A DNA stretch of 64,000 bases, from NCBI RefSeq assembly GCF_000964005.1, contig NZ_JXYP01000038.1:62001-126000 (forward strand), written 5' to 3'. The stretch comes from Williamsia herbipolensis (GTDB taxonomy: Bacteria; Actinomycetota; Actinomycetes; Mycobacteriales; Mycobacteriaceae). Below are positions 33,143 to 40,942 of this stretch, one piece after another. Position 1 is the stretch's first letter; each line of letters begins with the position of its first letter. The notes under the pieces are model-generated. The model was not told the DNA's origin and searched no databases. It saw nothing but the letters and a program-made list of their open reading frames with translations. The translations under genes were made by a program, and so were the position numbers.

Positions 33143-33876
33143 AGCGCCTGCGCCGCATCCCGACCGACGTCTGGTTCGAGCCGCTCATCATCATCGTGGT
33201 GCTGGTCGGCTACATCATCTGGTACCGGTCGACGACCTTCAGCACCACCGAGCAGGCGTCGCTCGCGTGGTCGACGCTGAAGTCGACGATCCTCGACCAC
33301 ATCGAGCTCACCCTCATCTCCACGGCCTGGGTGGTGGTCATCGCGATCCCGCTGGGCATCCTGCTGACCCGCGAGAAGGCCAGGCGTGTCAGCCCGTTCG
33401 TGGTCAACATCGCCAACATCGGTCAGGCCGCACCCGCCGTCGGTCTCATCGTGCTGTTCACCTTCTGGCTCGGGACGGGGTTCCGGACCGCGGTTCTCGG
33501 CCTCGTGGTCTACGCGATCCTGCCGATCCTGCAGAACACGATCATCGGTCTGCGGCAGGTCGATCAGCGCACCATCGAGGCGTCACGCGGCATCGGCTAC
33601 TCGGGCCTGCGCACCCTCGTGCAGGTCGAACTGCCGCTGGCCGTGCCGGTCATCCTCAACGGCGTCCGCACCGCGCTCGTCATCCTGGTCGGTACGGCCA
33701 CGCTCAGCACGTTCATCGGCGCGCCGAGTCTCGGCACCCTGATCACCACCGGCGTCACCCTGTTCCTGCCGAAACTGCTCGTCTCCGGGGCCATCCTGGT
33801 GGGCCTGCTCGCCATGACGATCGATTGGCTCGGCCGGCTCGTCGAGCTGGTCGCGACACCACGAGGACTCGCATGA
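33139..33876 (+). CDS. Osmoprotectant ABC transporter permease 2 (OpuBD-like)
   Basis: A 245-residue permease with about six helices, GTG start overlapping the ATPase stop. The coupling loop is EASRGIGYSGLRTLVQVELPLAVPVILNGVRTAL, and the pore half contains NIGQAAPAVGLIVLFTFWLGTGF, characteristic of the second Opu permease. The two permeases are different in sequence and probably form a heterodimer. It overlaps the binding-protein gene as ATGA. Confidence 0.9.
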   Translation: MKRLRRIPTDVWFEPLIIIVVLVGYIIWYRSTTFSTTEQASLAWSTLKSTILDHIELTLISTAWVVVIAIPLGILLTREKARRVSPFVVNIANIGQAAPAVGLIVLFTFWLGTGFRTAVLGLVVYAILPILQNTIIGLRQVDQRTIEASRGIGYSGLRTLVQVELPLAVPVILNGVRTALVILVGTATLSTFIGAPSLGTLITTGVTLFLPKLLVSGAILVGLLAMTIDWLGRLVELVATPRGLA

Positions 33877-34880
33877 CTCAGCGCACATCCCGAGCTGCCG
33901 GCCCGCGCCGACGGTTTCGCGCCGCACTCGTCGTTCTCGCGGCGACGGCCCTGACCGTCGCCGGCTGCGGCCTGGTCAGTTCGTCGGGCACGTTCACCAC
34001 CGGCAGCCTCGCCGACGGAGCGAAGCCGCTCGAGGGTGCCAAACTCACCGTGACGTCGAAGAGCTTCACCGAGGGCGTCCTCCTCGGCAAGATCACCGCG
34101 TCGTACCTGTCGTCGGCCGGCGCGAAGGTCACCGACCTCACCGGCGCCCCCGGTTCGGCGTCCTCGCGGCAGGCGCAGCTCAACGGCGACGCCGACATCC
34201 TGTGGGAGTACACCGGAACCGGGTGGGTCACCTACCACAACCAGACCGAGACCATCGCCGACCCGACCCTGCTGTGGGAGAAGGTCCGCGACATCGAGAA
34301 GTCGACCAACAACCTGGTGTGGTTGCCGCCGTCGAACTTCAACGACACCTACGCGTTCGCCGCCTCGGGCCCCACCGCGCAGCGCCTGAAGGTGACGTCG
34401 CTGTCGGAGGTCGCGAAACTCCCCGTGGCCGACCGCACTTTCTGCGTCGACGACGAGTTCTTCTCGCGCTCCGACGGATTCCTGCCGATGCTGAAGAAGT
34501 ACGGGATCCCCTACGGCACACCGGACGGTGTCCCGGCAGCCAACGTCACGCGCATGGACGCCGGTGTCATCTACACCTCCACCGCGAAGAGCGCTCCGTG
34601 CAACTTCGGCGAGGTCTACACCACCGACGGCCGCGTGAAGAACCTGGATCTCACCGTGCTCACCGATGACCGGAAGTTCTTCCTGCCCTACAGCGGGACC
34701 GCCGTGGTGCGTTCGTCGATCATCAAGGAGTACCCGCAGCTGGCCCCGCTGATCGCGAACATCTCGAAGCGGCTCACCGACGATCTCATGCAGGATCTCA
34801 ACGGCCGCGTCGACATCGACGGCCAGGATCCCGCCGACGTCGCCTGGGACTGGCTCACGAGCACCGGACTCGTGAAGTGA
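33873..34880 (+). CDS. Osmoprotectant substrate-binding lipoprotein (OpuBC/ProX-like)
   Basis: A 335-residue lipoprotein. The signal peptide has a basic Arg-rich start and ends with the lipobox LTVAGC (Cys at about residue 32). The mature part has the two-lobe fold of OpuAC proteins: KLTVTSKSFTEGVLLGKITASYL, then NGDADILWEYTGTGWVTY, which is the choline/betaine-binding segment, and FCVDDEFFSRSDGFLPMLKKYGI, MDAGVIYTSTAK. It captures the solute outside and hands it to the two permeases. It is the last gene of the operon and is followed by a terminator. Confidence 0.92.
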   Translation: MTQRTSRAAGPRRRFRAALVVLAATALTVAGCGLVSSSGTFTTGSLADGAKPLEGAKLTVTSKSFTEGVLLGKITASYLSSAGAKVTDLTGAPGSASSRQAQLNGDADILWEYTGTGWVTYHNQTETIADPTLLWEKVRDIEKSTNNLVWLPPSNFNDTYAFAASGPTAQRLKVTSLSEVAKLPVADRTFCVDDEFFSRSDGFLPMLKKYGIPYGTPDGVPAANVTRMDAGVIYTSTAKSAPCNFGEVYTTDGRVKNLDLTVLTDDRKFFLPYSGTAVVRSSIIKEYPQLAPLIANISKRLTDDLMQDLNGRVDIDGQDPADVAWDWLTSTGLVK

Positions 34881-34900
34881 CCTCGCCGGTCACATGACGA

Positions 34901-34937
34901 ACCGGGCGCCGGACACAGTACGCGTCCGACGCCCGGT
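34901..34937. terminator. Bidirectional terminator between Opu operon and lipase
   Basis: ACCGGGCGCCGGAC and GTCCGACGCCCGGT pair at 13 of 14 positions around a 9-base loop. The stem-loop lies between the 3' ends of two converging genes and could serve both. Confidence 0.75.
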
Positions 34938-34955
34938 CGTCTCAGGGGTGCTGCG

Positions 34956-36110
34956 TCAGTTGACCAGCGGTCCGCTCGGGGCGCAGACCACGGGGCTCGC
35001 GGGGTTGAGTGCGTTCTTGATGATCGACACCATGCGCGTCGAGTAGCTCATCGAGATGTGGTCGGACAGGTCGATCGGGCACCCGTCCTGCAGCGTAATG
35101 TTCTTGACCGTCGCGCCGGGGCCGGCGGTGAGGAACGTCGACTCCGACGGGGTGGTCACCTCGTCGTACTTGGTGCGGACGACCGTGTAGTCGATCCCGG
35201 GCAACGTGTCGCCACCGGCATTGAGCTTGTTGATGAAGTCCGATCCCACGACCTGCTGGATGCCCGAGACACCGACGGGGAGCTGGGCGAACCCGAGCAC
35301 GTCGATGCCGAGGTTGTTGATGCTGCGGCCGAGCGACCCGATCCCCAGAAGCGTGGTGCCGTGGTTGGTCCCGCCCATGGTGATCAGCTTCTGCACCTTC
35401 GCGGCGCCGCCGTTGAACTTCAGGTACTGACGCGCCAGCGGCCCGCCCTGCGAGTGCCCGACGATGTCGACCTTCGACGCACCGGTCGCTGCGAGAACGC
35501 GGTTGACGAACGTCGCGACCTGGCCGGCCGAGGTCGGGATGTCACCGGTGCCGTTGGTGCCGGGGATCAGGGAGATCACGCCGCCGCCGTTGGTGATGTT
35601 GAGCTTGCCGTAGTTGAACGTGAAGGTGCAGTAGCCCGCCGCCTTCAGATCCGGGGAGATCCGCGCGAAGTTGTCGTATGCGTTCTCCCAGGTGCCGTGG
35701 AGCAGGACGACAGGGCGCTGACCCGACTTGGGCTTGCAACCGAAATCGTTGGCGCCAGGGGGAGCGGCGTTGGGGTTGAGAATGGCGTAGCCGAAGGCGT
35801 TGCCGAAGTTGGTCTGCTGCGGCCCCACACCGGAGGTGTCCGAGGCGGTGCTGGCGGTGCCGTCGGGCACGGTGAACGGACCCGACACCGCCTGGGGCGC
35901 GATGGACCGGTTGTTGGTGTTGGTGTTGGGCTGCGCGGTCCGGGGCGCGGCCTTGGTGGGGGCCTTGACCCCCTGCTTGATGGTGTCGGTCAGTTGCTGC
36001 ACCGACGGCGCCGCGGTGGCCGGTCCGGCAAAGCCGGCACCGAGTCCCGCGACAGCGGCGATCGACACGCAGCCGATCGCGAGACGCTGGAGTCCACGAG
36101 TGGTCTTCAT
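34956..36110 (-). CDS. Secreted triacylglycerol lipase/esterase (lipase class 2 type)
   Basis: A 384-residue secreted hydrolase. A Sec signal peptide (MKTTRGLQRLAIGCVSIAAV then AGPATAAPS) is followed by a Thr/Pro/Asn-rich linker to about residue 85. The catalytic domain has PVVLLHGTWENAYDNF (oxyanion region), the nucleophile elbow VDIVGHSQGGPLARQYL, an Asp in VVRTKYDEVTTP and the His in DLSDHISMSYS. Four Cys (FGCKPK, GYCTF, DGCPID, VVCAPS) probably form disulfides. It should hydrolyse acylglycerols or similar esters outside the cell. AAAGGG lies before the ATG; the longer upstream frame is not used since it would bury the signal peptide. Confidence 0.92.
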   Translation of the reverse strand: MKTTRGLQRLAIGCVSIAAVAGLGAGFAGPATAAPSVQQLTDTIKQGVKAPTKAAPRTAQPNTNTNNRSIAPQAVSGPFTVPDGTASTASDTSGVGPQQTNFGNAFGYAILNPNAAPPGANDFGCKPKSGQRPVVLLHGTWENAYDNFARISPDLKAAGYCTFTFNYGKLNITNGGGVISLIPGTNGTGDIPTSAGQVATFVNRVLAATGASKVDIVGHSQGGPLARQYLKFNGGAAKVQKLITMGGTNHGTTLLGIGSLGRSINNLGIDVLGFAQLPVGVSGIQQVVGSDFINKLNAGGDTLPGIDYTVVRTKYDEVTTPSESTFLTAGPGATVKNITLQDGCPIDLSDHISMSYSTRMVSIIKNALNPASPVVCAPSGPLVN

Positions 36111-36351
36111 GTGTGCCCTTTCAGGGATCTCTTCCGGCGCCGCGGAAGCCGAATGCCCCCAGTTCGTACGCCGCGCGAAAGATATCCATGGCGACGAGAC
36201 CCCTCGGACGCAATCGCCGAGGTACGTTCGATTTTGGCAGCGGGTGACCTGGGTCACTGTGAACAGTCACGACGCAAAGGTCCCGTTCGGGCGTATTTCT
36301 CAACGCCCGTTGGAGAACGTCACCACGGGGCCCGTCATCGGGGTCACGCCC
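36111..36351. other. Intergenic region between lipase and ketosynthase genes
   Basis: No gene is supported. It holds the lipase promoter and the 3' flank of the ketosynthase gene. An imperfect hairpin (TTCTC and GAGAA ends with CAACG/CGTTG, one bulge) at 36297-36317 lies 35 bases after the ketosynthase stop and may end that transcript. Confidence 0.4.
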
Positions 36352-37530
36352 TCACCCGACCGGCGCGAGCACCGTGACGGAGTTGTGTCCGCCCATACCC
36401 AGCGAGGGCTTCACCGTGATCCCGTCGACCATGGGTGTCGCGCCGTCGAGGAGCTGCGGATGCGCCGCGGCGACCTGCGGGGGCGCCGGGACCACGCCGT
36501 GTTCGGCCCCCAGTGCGGCCGCGGCGATCTCGACCGCGGCCGCCGCACCCTGGCAGTGCCCGGTCAGCGGCTTCATCGAGTAGACCGCGGGGCGCGACTC
36601 GGCGAACATCTCCGCGAGGATCGCGGTCTCGGCCGCGTCGCACTGCGCGGTGCCCGGGCCGTGCGCGTTGAGGTACCGCACGTCTCGCGCGGCGACGCCG
36701 GCATCGTCGAGGGCGTCGGTGACACACCGCATGATCTCCCGATGGTCGGGCGCCACCGACGCCACGTGGAACCCGTCGTGCGACATCGCGCCCCCCAGGA
36801 TGCCGAGGTAGCCCCGAGCCGAGCCGCGCCTGCTCAGGACGAACCCGACTGACGCCTCCCCCATGGCGAATCCGCGGCTGCCCTCCTGGAACGGTCGGCA
36901 CGCGTCGAGCGGTTCGGTGTCGACGACACCCGCACCGAGCCGCACGAAGTGATCGACGTTCTCGGGGGTGAGCGACAGATCGGTGGCGACGCACACGACG
37001 TCGTCGACGATGCCGGCGTCGAGCCACATCTTCGCGGTGATGAGTGCGACATTCCCGGAGCTGCATGTGGCCGACACATTCATCGCTGGACCGTGGAAGC
37101 CGAATTCCTGCATGAGGGTCGAGATGGGCGTCGAGGGCAGCAGACCCATGTAATCGCGAATGCGGCGGTAACCGTGATCGTCGAGATGGAACGACCGCCA
37201 GTCCTCGGTGTCGCCGAGCACCACGCCGTGCAACAACCCCACCCGGCGGCCGGGATCCCACCCCCGGGCGTGCGCATCGTCGATCGCCTCCCTCGCCGCA
37301 AAGCGCATGGCCTGCGAGAAGCGACTGCGACCGTCGGCCGGGTCGCCACCGTCGGGCACCTTCGCGAGCCAGATGCCGTCGCCGTCGGCGTACGCCGCCC
37401 CCTGGTGGAGGACGGCGGCAGGTTTCCCGCCCGACACACCGCCCCACAGCGCATCGGTGCCCCACCCGTAACCGGTGACGGCTCCGACGCCGACGATGTC
37501 CACATTGTCCGCGCCATTGTTCGAGATCAT
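36352..37530 (-). CDS. Orphan beta-ketoacyl synthase
   Basis: A 392-residue thiolase-fold condensing enzyme. The catalytic Cys lies in SATCSSGNVAL (about residue 165), the two His in LNAHGPGTAQCD and PLTGHCQGAAAA, giving the Cys-His-His set of KAS I/II enzymes; the C-terminal LGMGGHNSVTVL is the usual glycine-rich end. It should join acyl chains by decarboxylative condensation. No acyl carrier protein, chain length factor or other synthase gene is nearby, so it is an orphan whose partner must lie elsewhere. The ATG with AAAGGTG upstream is chosen over an earlier one 81 bases further up. Confidence 0.85.
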   Translation of the reverse strand: MISNNGADNVDIVGVGAVTGYGWGTDALWGGVSGGKPAAVLHQGAAYADGDGIWLAKVPDGGDPADGRSRFSQAMRFAAREAIDDAHARGWDPGRRVGLLHGVVLGDTEDWRSFHLDDHGYRRIRDYMGLLPSTPISTLMQEFGFHGPAMNVSATCSSGNVALITAKMWLDAGIVDDVVCVATDLSLTPENVDHFVRLGAGVVDTEPLDACRPFQEGSRGFAMGEASVGFVLSRRGSARGYLGILGGAMSHDGFHVASVAPDHREIMRCVTDALDDAGVAARDVRYLNAHGPGTAQCDAAETAILAEMFAESRPAVYSMKPLTGHCQGAAAAVEIAAAALGAEHGVVPAPPQVAAAHPQLLDGATPMVDGITVKPSLGMGGHNSVTVLAPVG

Positions 37531-37768
37531 TTCGGTGACACCTTTCGTCGTCGCGAGATCGGGGAAGACATCCCCGAGAACCATTGAGATACACATGGGG
37601 CGACAACACAAAAGAAGGCGTCAACAATGCGACATCACCAATGCGCAGTGACCCCTTCTGCACATTTTTCGAGTCCTCTCATCGCCTGTTCATGGTCCGA
37701 TAGACTTCGCCGGTCGGGTGGACGAGACCCCGACGTCAGGTGAGCGTGGCGCGACGGGGAGGCACGGG

Positions 37769-39049
37769 GTGACCGATCCGGACCGTCACTACAAGATCCT
37801 GATCGATCACAGTCCCGACGCGATCGTCGTGCACGAGGGACGCCGACTGGTGTTCGTGAATCCCGCGGCACTGCGCCTCGTCGGTGCACATTCCCCCGAT
37901 CAGGTTGTCGGCCACCTGTTCTCGGAGTTCGTCGACCAGGGCTCACTGGTGGCGCTCCGGGAACGTATCCGCAGTCTCGAGGTCGAGGGCGTGCCGTCCA
38001 CACCGACCGAGATGACCCTGCGCTGTATCGGGGGCCGCCAGACACCGGTGGAATCCCGCTCGGTGCTCACCCTCTGGGAGGGTCGCCCCGCCTACCTCGC
38101 AGTTCTCCGCGACCTCTCCGCGCAACGCGCCGCCGAACGTGCCGCGGCGGTGGCCGAGCACCAGTTCGCCAGCGTGGTCTCCACCCTCGCCGAAGGTGTC
38201 ATCGTGCAGGATCCCGACGGCATCGTGCAGTCGATCAACGCCGCCGCGGCGAGTGCGCTCGGCGTCGATGCGGCGGCCGTGGTCGGTCGGGATCTGCCGC
38301 GAGAGTTGTTGCGCGCCAGGGTCGTCGACATCGACGGTCGACCCGTGGCCCACGCAGACCTCCCCCACGTCACCACGTCGCGTACCGGCCGCCCCACCCG
38401 TTTCCTGCTCGGCGTCACCCGCCCCGACGGCACCCAGGTGTGGTTGCGCGGGACCTCGGCGCTGATCGACGACCACCCGCTGTCGCACCTCGTCGCGTCG
38501 TTCACCGACATCACCGCCGAGCGCAACGCCGCCGCCCAACTCGCCTACCAGGCCACCCATGACTCTCTGACCGATCTCCCCAACCGCCTGCACCTGGTGT
38601 CGGTGTTGACCGAGACCGTGGCGTCGACCGAACGCGGGCCGATCGCGGTGCTCTACGTCGATCTCGACAATCTCAAGACGATCAACGACTCCTTCGGCCA
38701 CAGCGTCGGCGACGCCGTGCTGCGCGAGGTGGCGCGACGACTCCGCGCGGTCGTGCCGGACGGATGCCAGGTCGGTCGGGTCGGCGGAGACGAGTTCGTC
38801 GTACTGCTCGCCGGGCCGAGCGCCGACACCGACGAGGTCTCCGACGCCGTCCACCACACACTGTCGCGCCCCCTCGAACTCGACGGTTGGACGATGGGAG
38901 TCGGTGCGAGCATCGGCCACGTGGTGGTGCCGCAGGGCGACACCCGCACCATCGACGACCTCCTCCGCGACGCGGACATGGCCATGTACGCCGCGAAGGA
39001 GGCGGGCGGGAACCGCACGGTCCGTTTCTCCTCCGAGCGCACTCGCTGA
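37769..39049 (+). CDS. PAS-PAS-GGDEF diguanylate cyclase
   Basis: A 426-residue cytosolic signalling protein without membrane helices. Two PAS domains (about residues 8-120 and 130-255; YKILIDHSPDAIVVHEGRRLVFVNPAAL and FASVVSTLAEGVIVQDPDGIVQSINAAAA) are followed by a GGDEF domain from about 265. The catalytic loop RVGGDEFVVLLAG is intact, and HDSLTDLPNRLHL, YVDLDNLKTINDSFGHSVGD and DMAMYAAKEAGGNR are in place, so it should make cyclic di-GMP. I see no RxxD inhibitory site directly before the loop (RRLRAVVPDGCQVGRVGGDEF). The GTG after GGGGAGG is preferred to an upstream ATG at 37718. Confidence 0.88.
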   Translation: MTDPDRHYKILIDHSPDAIVVHEGRRLVFVNPAALRLVGAHSPDQVVGHLFSEFVDQGSLVALRERIRSLEVEGVPSTPTEMTLRCIGGRQTPVESRSVLTLWEGRPAYLAVLRDLSAQRAAERAAAVAEHQFASVVSTLAEGVIVQDPDGIVQSINAAAASALGVDAAAVVGRDLPRELLRARVVDIDGRPVAHADLPHVTTSRTGRPTRFLLGVTRPDGTQVWLRGTSALIDDHPLSHLVASFTDITAERNAAAQLAYQATHDSLTDLPNRLHLVSVLTETVASTERGPIAVLYVDLDNLKTINDSFGHSVGDAVLREVARRLRAVVPDGCQVGRVGGDEFVVLLAGPSADTDEVSDAVHHTLSRPLELDGWTMGVGASIGHVVVPQGDTRTIDDLLRDADMAMYAAKEAGGNRTVRFSSERTR

Positions 39050-39077
39050 GACCGTCGGCGGGTCGTAGGCTCGTCGG

Positions 39078-39614
39078 GTGCCCCCCACCGAGTCCTCGAC
39101 CCCATCGGTCGACGCCACCGATCCGTCCGCGACACGCATCGAGGTGTCTCGCGTGATCGCCGCATCACCCGCTGCGGTGTTCGCCGTGCTCAGCGACCCG
39201 CAGGGACACGTCGCGATCGACGGTTCGGGCATGCTGATGGGAGCCGACGGTGACCGGGTGCGGGCGGTGGGCGACACGTTCGTCGTGCACATGGACCGCG
39301 AGGCCCTCGGCGACATCCCGATGGGTGAGTACGACGTGACCGTGACGATCGCGTCGTTCGAGCGTGATCGCGAGATCTCCTGGACGATCCTCGGCCGCAT
39401 GCGCCCGCCCATCGGCCACGTGTACGGCTACCGGCTGCGACCTGAGGGCGACGGCACACGGGTCACATCGTTCTACGACTGGTCCGACATCCACCCGGAG
39501 TGGCGTGCGAAGGGCATCTTCCCGGTGATCCGGCCCGAATCACTCACCGCGACACTGGGCATCCTCGCGCGCACGGTGCTCCGCGGCTATCCCTGCGCGA
39601 CCCCGAAGGGCTGA
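39078..39614 (+). CDS. SRPBCC-fold protein (polyketide cyclase/dehydrase-like)
   Basis: A 178-residue START/SRPBCC protein, GTG start. Residues about 22-170 show the family pattern: RIEVSRVIAASPAAVFAVLSDPQGHVAIDGSG, an MGEYDVTVTIASFERDREISWTILG strand pair, and GHVYGYRLRPEGDGTRVTSFYDWSD. Such proteins form a hydrophobic cavity and bind or convert lipids and aromatic compounds. There are no catalytic residues I can name. The gene follows the GGDEF gene by 28 bases and may share its transcript. Confidence 0.8.
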   Translation: MPPTESSTPSVDATDPSATRIEVSRVIAASPAAVFAVLSDPQGHVAIDGSGMLMGADGDRVRAVGDTFVVHMDREALGDIPMGEYDVTVTIASFERDREISWTILGRMRPPIGHVYGYRLRPEGDGTRVTSFYDWSDIHPEWRAKGIFPVIRPESLTATLGILARTVLRGYPCATPKG

Positions 39615-39616
39615 GG

Positions 39617-40063
39617 TCAGCGCTCGAGGCGTTCGGGAGCGGTCGGATCGATCGCGCGTCGGGTGACCGTCGTCGTCCGACCGTAGATCGCCTCGTAGGC
39701 GGCACGGTCGGCCACCGCCTGCCGGCGGCGGCTCTCCGGCAGCAGATCGGGGTCGAGCCCGTGCTTGCCGAGACGGTGCCTGCGGTTCTGGTCCATGTAC
39801 GCCGCGCAGTAGATCAGCCCGAGAACCGCTGCGAGAGCGACCATCTGCGCGCGCAGCCACCACGGTCCGGGGAACATCATGAACACCGCGAAGATGGGCA
39901 GGAACGGCACCATTCCCCGCACGAGGTGTCGCACATAGAAGTTGCGTCCCAACAGATCTCGGCGCACCCAGTCGCGGAGATCGGCGTCGAGGGTGCGTCC
40001 GAACGCGTATCCGATCCACTGCCACACCGTCGGTCGTGTGCGCGCCCGTGTCGATCCGCTCAT
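39617..40063 (-). CDS. DUF5313-type membrane protein
   Basis: A 148-residue protein with two adjacent membrane helices (LVRGMVPFLPIFAVFMMFPGP and WWLRAQMVALAAVLGLIYCAAYM, about residues 48-95), flanked by basic, Arg-rich soluble ends. RPTVWQWIGYAFGRTLDADLRDWVRRDLLG at the start and YMDQNRRHRLGKHGLDP after the helices match DUF5313, a family restricted to Mycobacteriales with no known function. The ATG overlaps the stop of the MarR gene as ATGA and follows GGAGAG, so the pair is translated together, which makes it a probable target of that regulator. Confidence 0.8.
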   Translation of the reverse strand: MSGSTRARTRPTVWQWIGYAFGRTLDADLRDWVRRDLLGRNFYVRHLVRGMVPFLPIFAVFMMFPGPWWLRAQMVALAAVLGLIYCAAYMDQNRRHRLGKHGLDPDLLPESRRRQAVADRAAYEAIYGRTTTVTRRAIDPTAPERLER

Positions 40064-40530
40064 CGCCGGCTCTCCTTCTCGGCGGCCGCCCGGGCCGCCG
40101 CGTTGATCCTCCACAGCACCTCTCGCAGGTCCTCGAGATCGGCCAGGGACACCCCAAGGGTGTCGACCACGGCCGGTGGGATGTCGAGGGCCCTGGTGCG
40201 CAGGGCCACGCCGGCGTCGGTGAGGGCGACGTCGAGCTGACGCTCATCGGCATTCGACCGCTCGCGGGTGACGAGTCCGGCCGTCTCGAGTCGTTTGAGC
40301 AGCGGGGACAATGTCGCGGAATCGAGCATGAGCACCTCCCCGATGGCGCGCACGCTGCGCGGCGAGGACTCCCACAGCGCCAGCATCACCAGGTACTGCG
40401 GATGGGTCAGCCCCAGCGGTTCGAGCAGGGGCCGGTAGATGGTCAACACGGTGCGGTTGGTGACGGCCAGGGCGAAACACACCTGCCGGTCGAGCCGGAG
40501 CAGGTCGTCGGTGGCGGGCGCATCGGTCAT
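40060..40530 (-). CDS. MarR-family regulator, OhrR-like
   Basis: A 156-residue winged-helix repressor. The N-terminal LRLDRQVCFALAVTNRTVLTIYRPLLEPLGLTHPQYLVMLALWE follows the OhrR pattern closely, including the reactive Cys (Cys18) and the two Tyr that position it in the peroxide sensors. The recognition helix lies in VLMLDSATLSPLLKRLETAGLV with the wing NADERQLDV. It probably senses organic hydroperoxides through Cys18 oxidation. A perfect palindrome lies just upstream. The usual ohr partner is not adjacent, but an ohr gene is present at 61277-61708. It overlaps the DUF5313 gene. Confidence 0.85.
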   Translation of the reverse strand: MTDAPATDDLLRLDRQVCFALAVTNRTVLTIYRPLLEPLGLTHPQYLVMLALWESSPRSVRAIGEVLMLDSATLSPLLKRLETAGLVTRERSNADERQLDVALTDAGVALRTRALDIPPAVVDTLGVSLADLEDLREVLWRINAAARAAAEKESRR

Positions 40531-40543
40531 GGATTCGATCGTA

Positions 40544-40558
40544 CACGATTGAATCGTG
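40544..40558. promoter_or_regulatory. Palindrome before marR, probable OhrR-type operator
   Basis: CACGATTGAATCGTG is a perfect 7-1-7 inverted repeat 13 bases before the regulator start. Its AATT-like centre and outer CAC/GTG arms resemble MarR/OhrR boxes. Self-repression by the adjacent protein is the simplest reading. Confidence 0.72.
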
Positions 40559-40587
40559 CACTATCTATCCACGTGGTCGCCCAACGA

Positions 40588-40621
40588 CGGATCCCGCCGT
40601 CGGCGTCGACGGCGGGATCCG
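40588..40621 (-). terminator. Perfect 14-bp stem-loop after 32-aa gene
   Basis: CGGATCCCGCCGTC and GACGGCGGGATCCG pair perfectly around a six-base loop, 35 bases after the stop of the small minus-strand gene. It lacks a T run but is the obvious end of that short transcript and insulates the marR promoter. Confidence 0.7.
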
Positions 40622-40656
40622 GTGAGCGATCGGAGATCGCGGGCGATCTGCAGGTT

Positions 40657-40755
40657 CTACGAGCGGGTACGGGCGCTGAAATCGAGGTCGTTTCCGCCCC
40701 ACAGCAGGATTCCCGAGACCGCGACGGTGCCGAGCACGAACATGGTGATGAGCAT
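40657..40755 (-). CDS. 32-residue single-pass membrane peptide
   Basis: A very small gene. The product has a hydrophobic N-terminal half (MLITMFVLGTVAVSGILLW) able to cross the membrane and a polar end (GGNDLDFSARTRS). Support comes from an excellent ribosome site, AAAGGAGAGG six bases before the ATG, and a perfect stem-loop after the stop. The frame is open upstream but only in low-quality sequence. No family is recognised; small peptides of this form often modulate a larger membrane protein. Confidence 0.6.
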   Translation of the reverse strand: MLITMFVLGTVAVSGILLWGGNDLDFSARTRS

Positions 40756-40942
40756 GGCCTCTCCTTTCTCGTCGGCGAACGCCTCGACTGGCACGTTCGT
40801 TCTGTTTCCCAGAATAGAACCGAAAAGAGCCAGCGCACAGGGAAAGTCGGCGACACCTCGTCGACCGGTGCGAAGTGACGTGCGTCGCTGTGCGTCGCGG
40901 GCCGAGTCGCGGGTCACCGCCGACCGCGGCACGTGACCGCCG

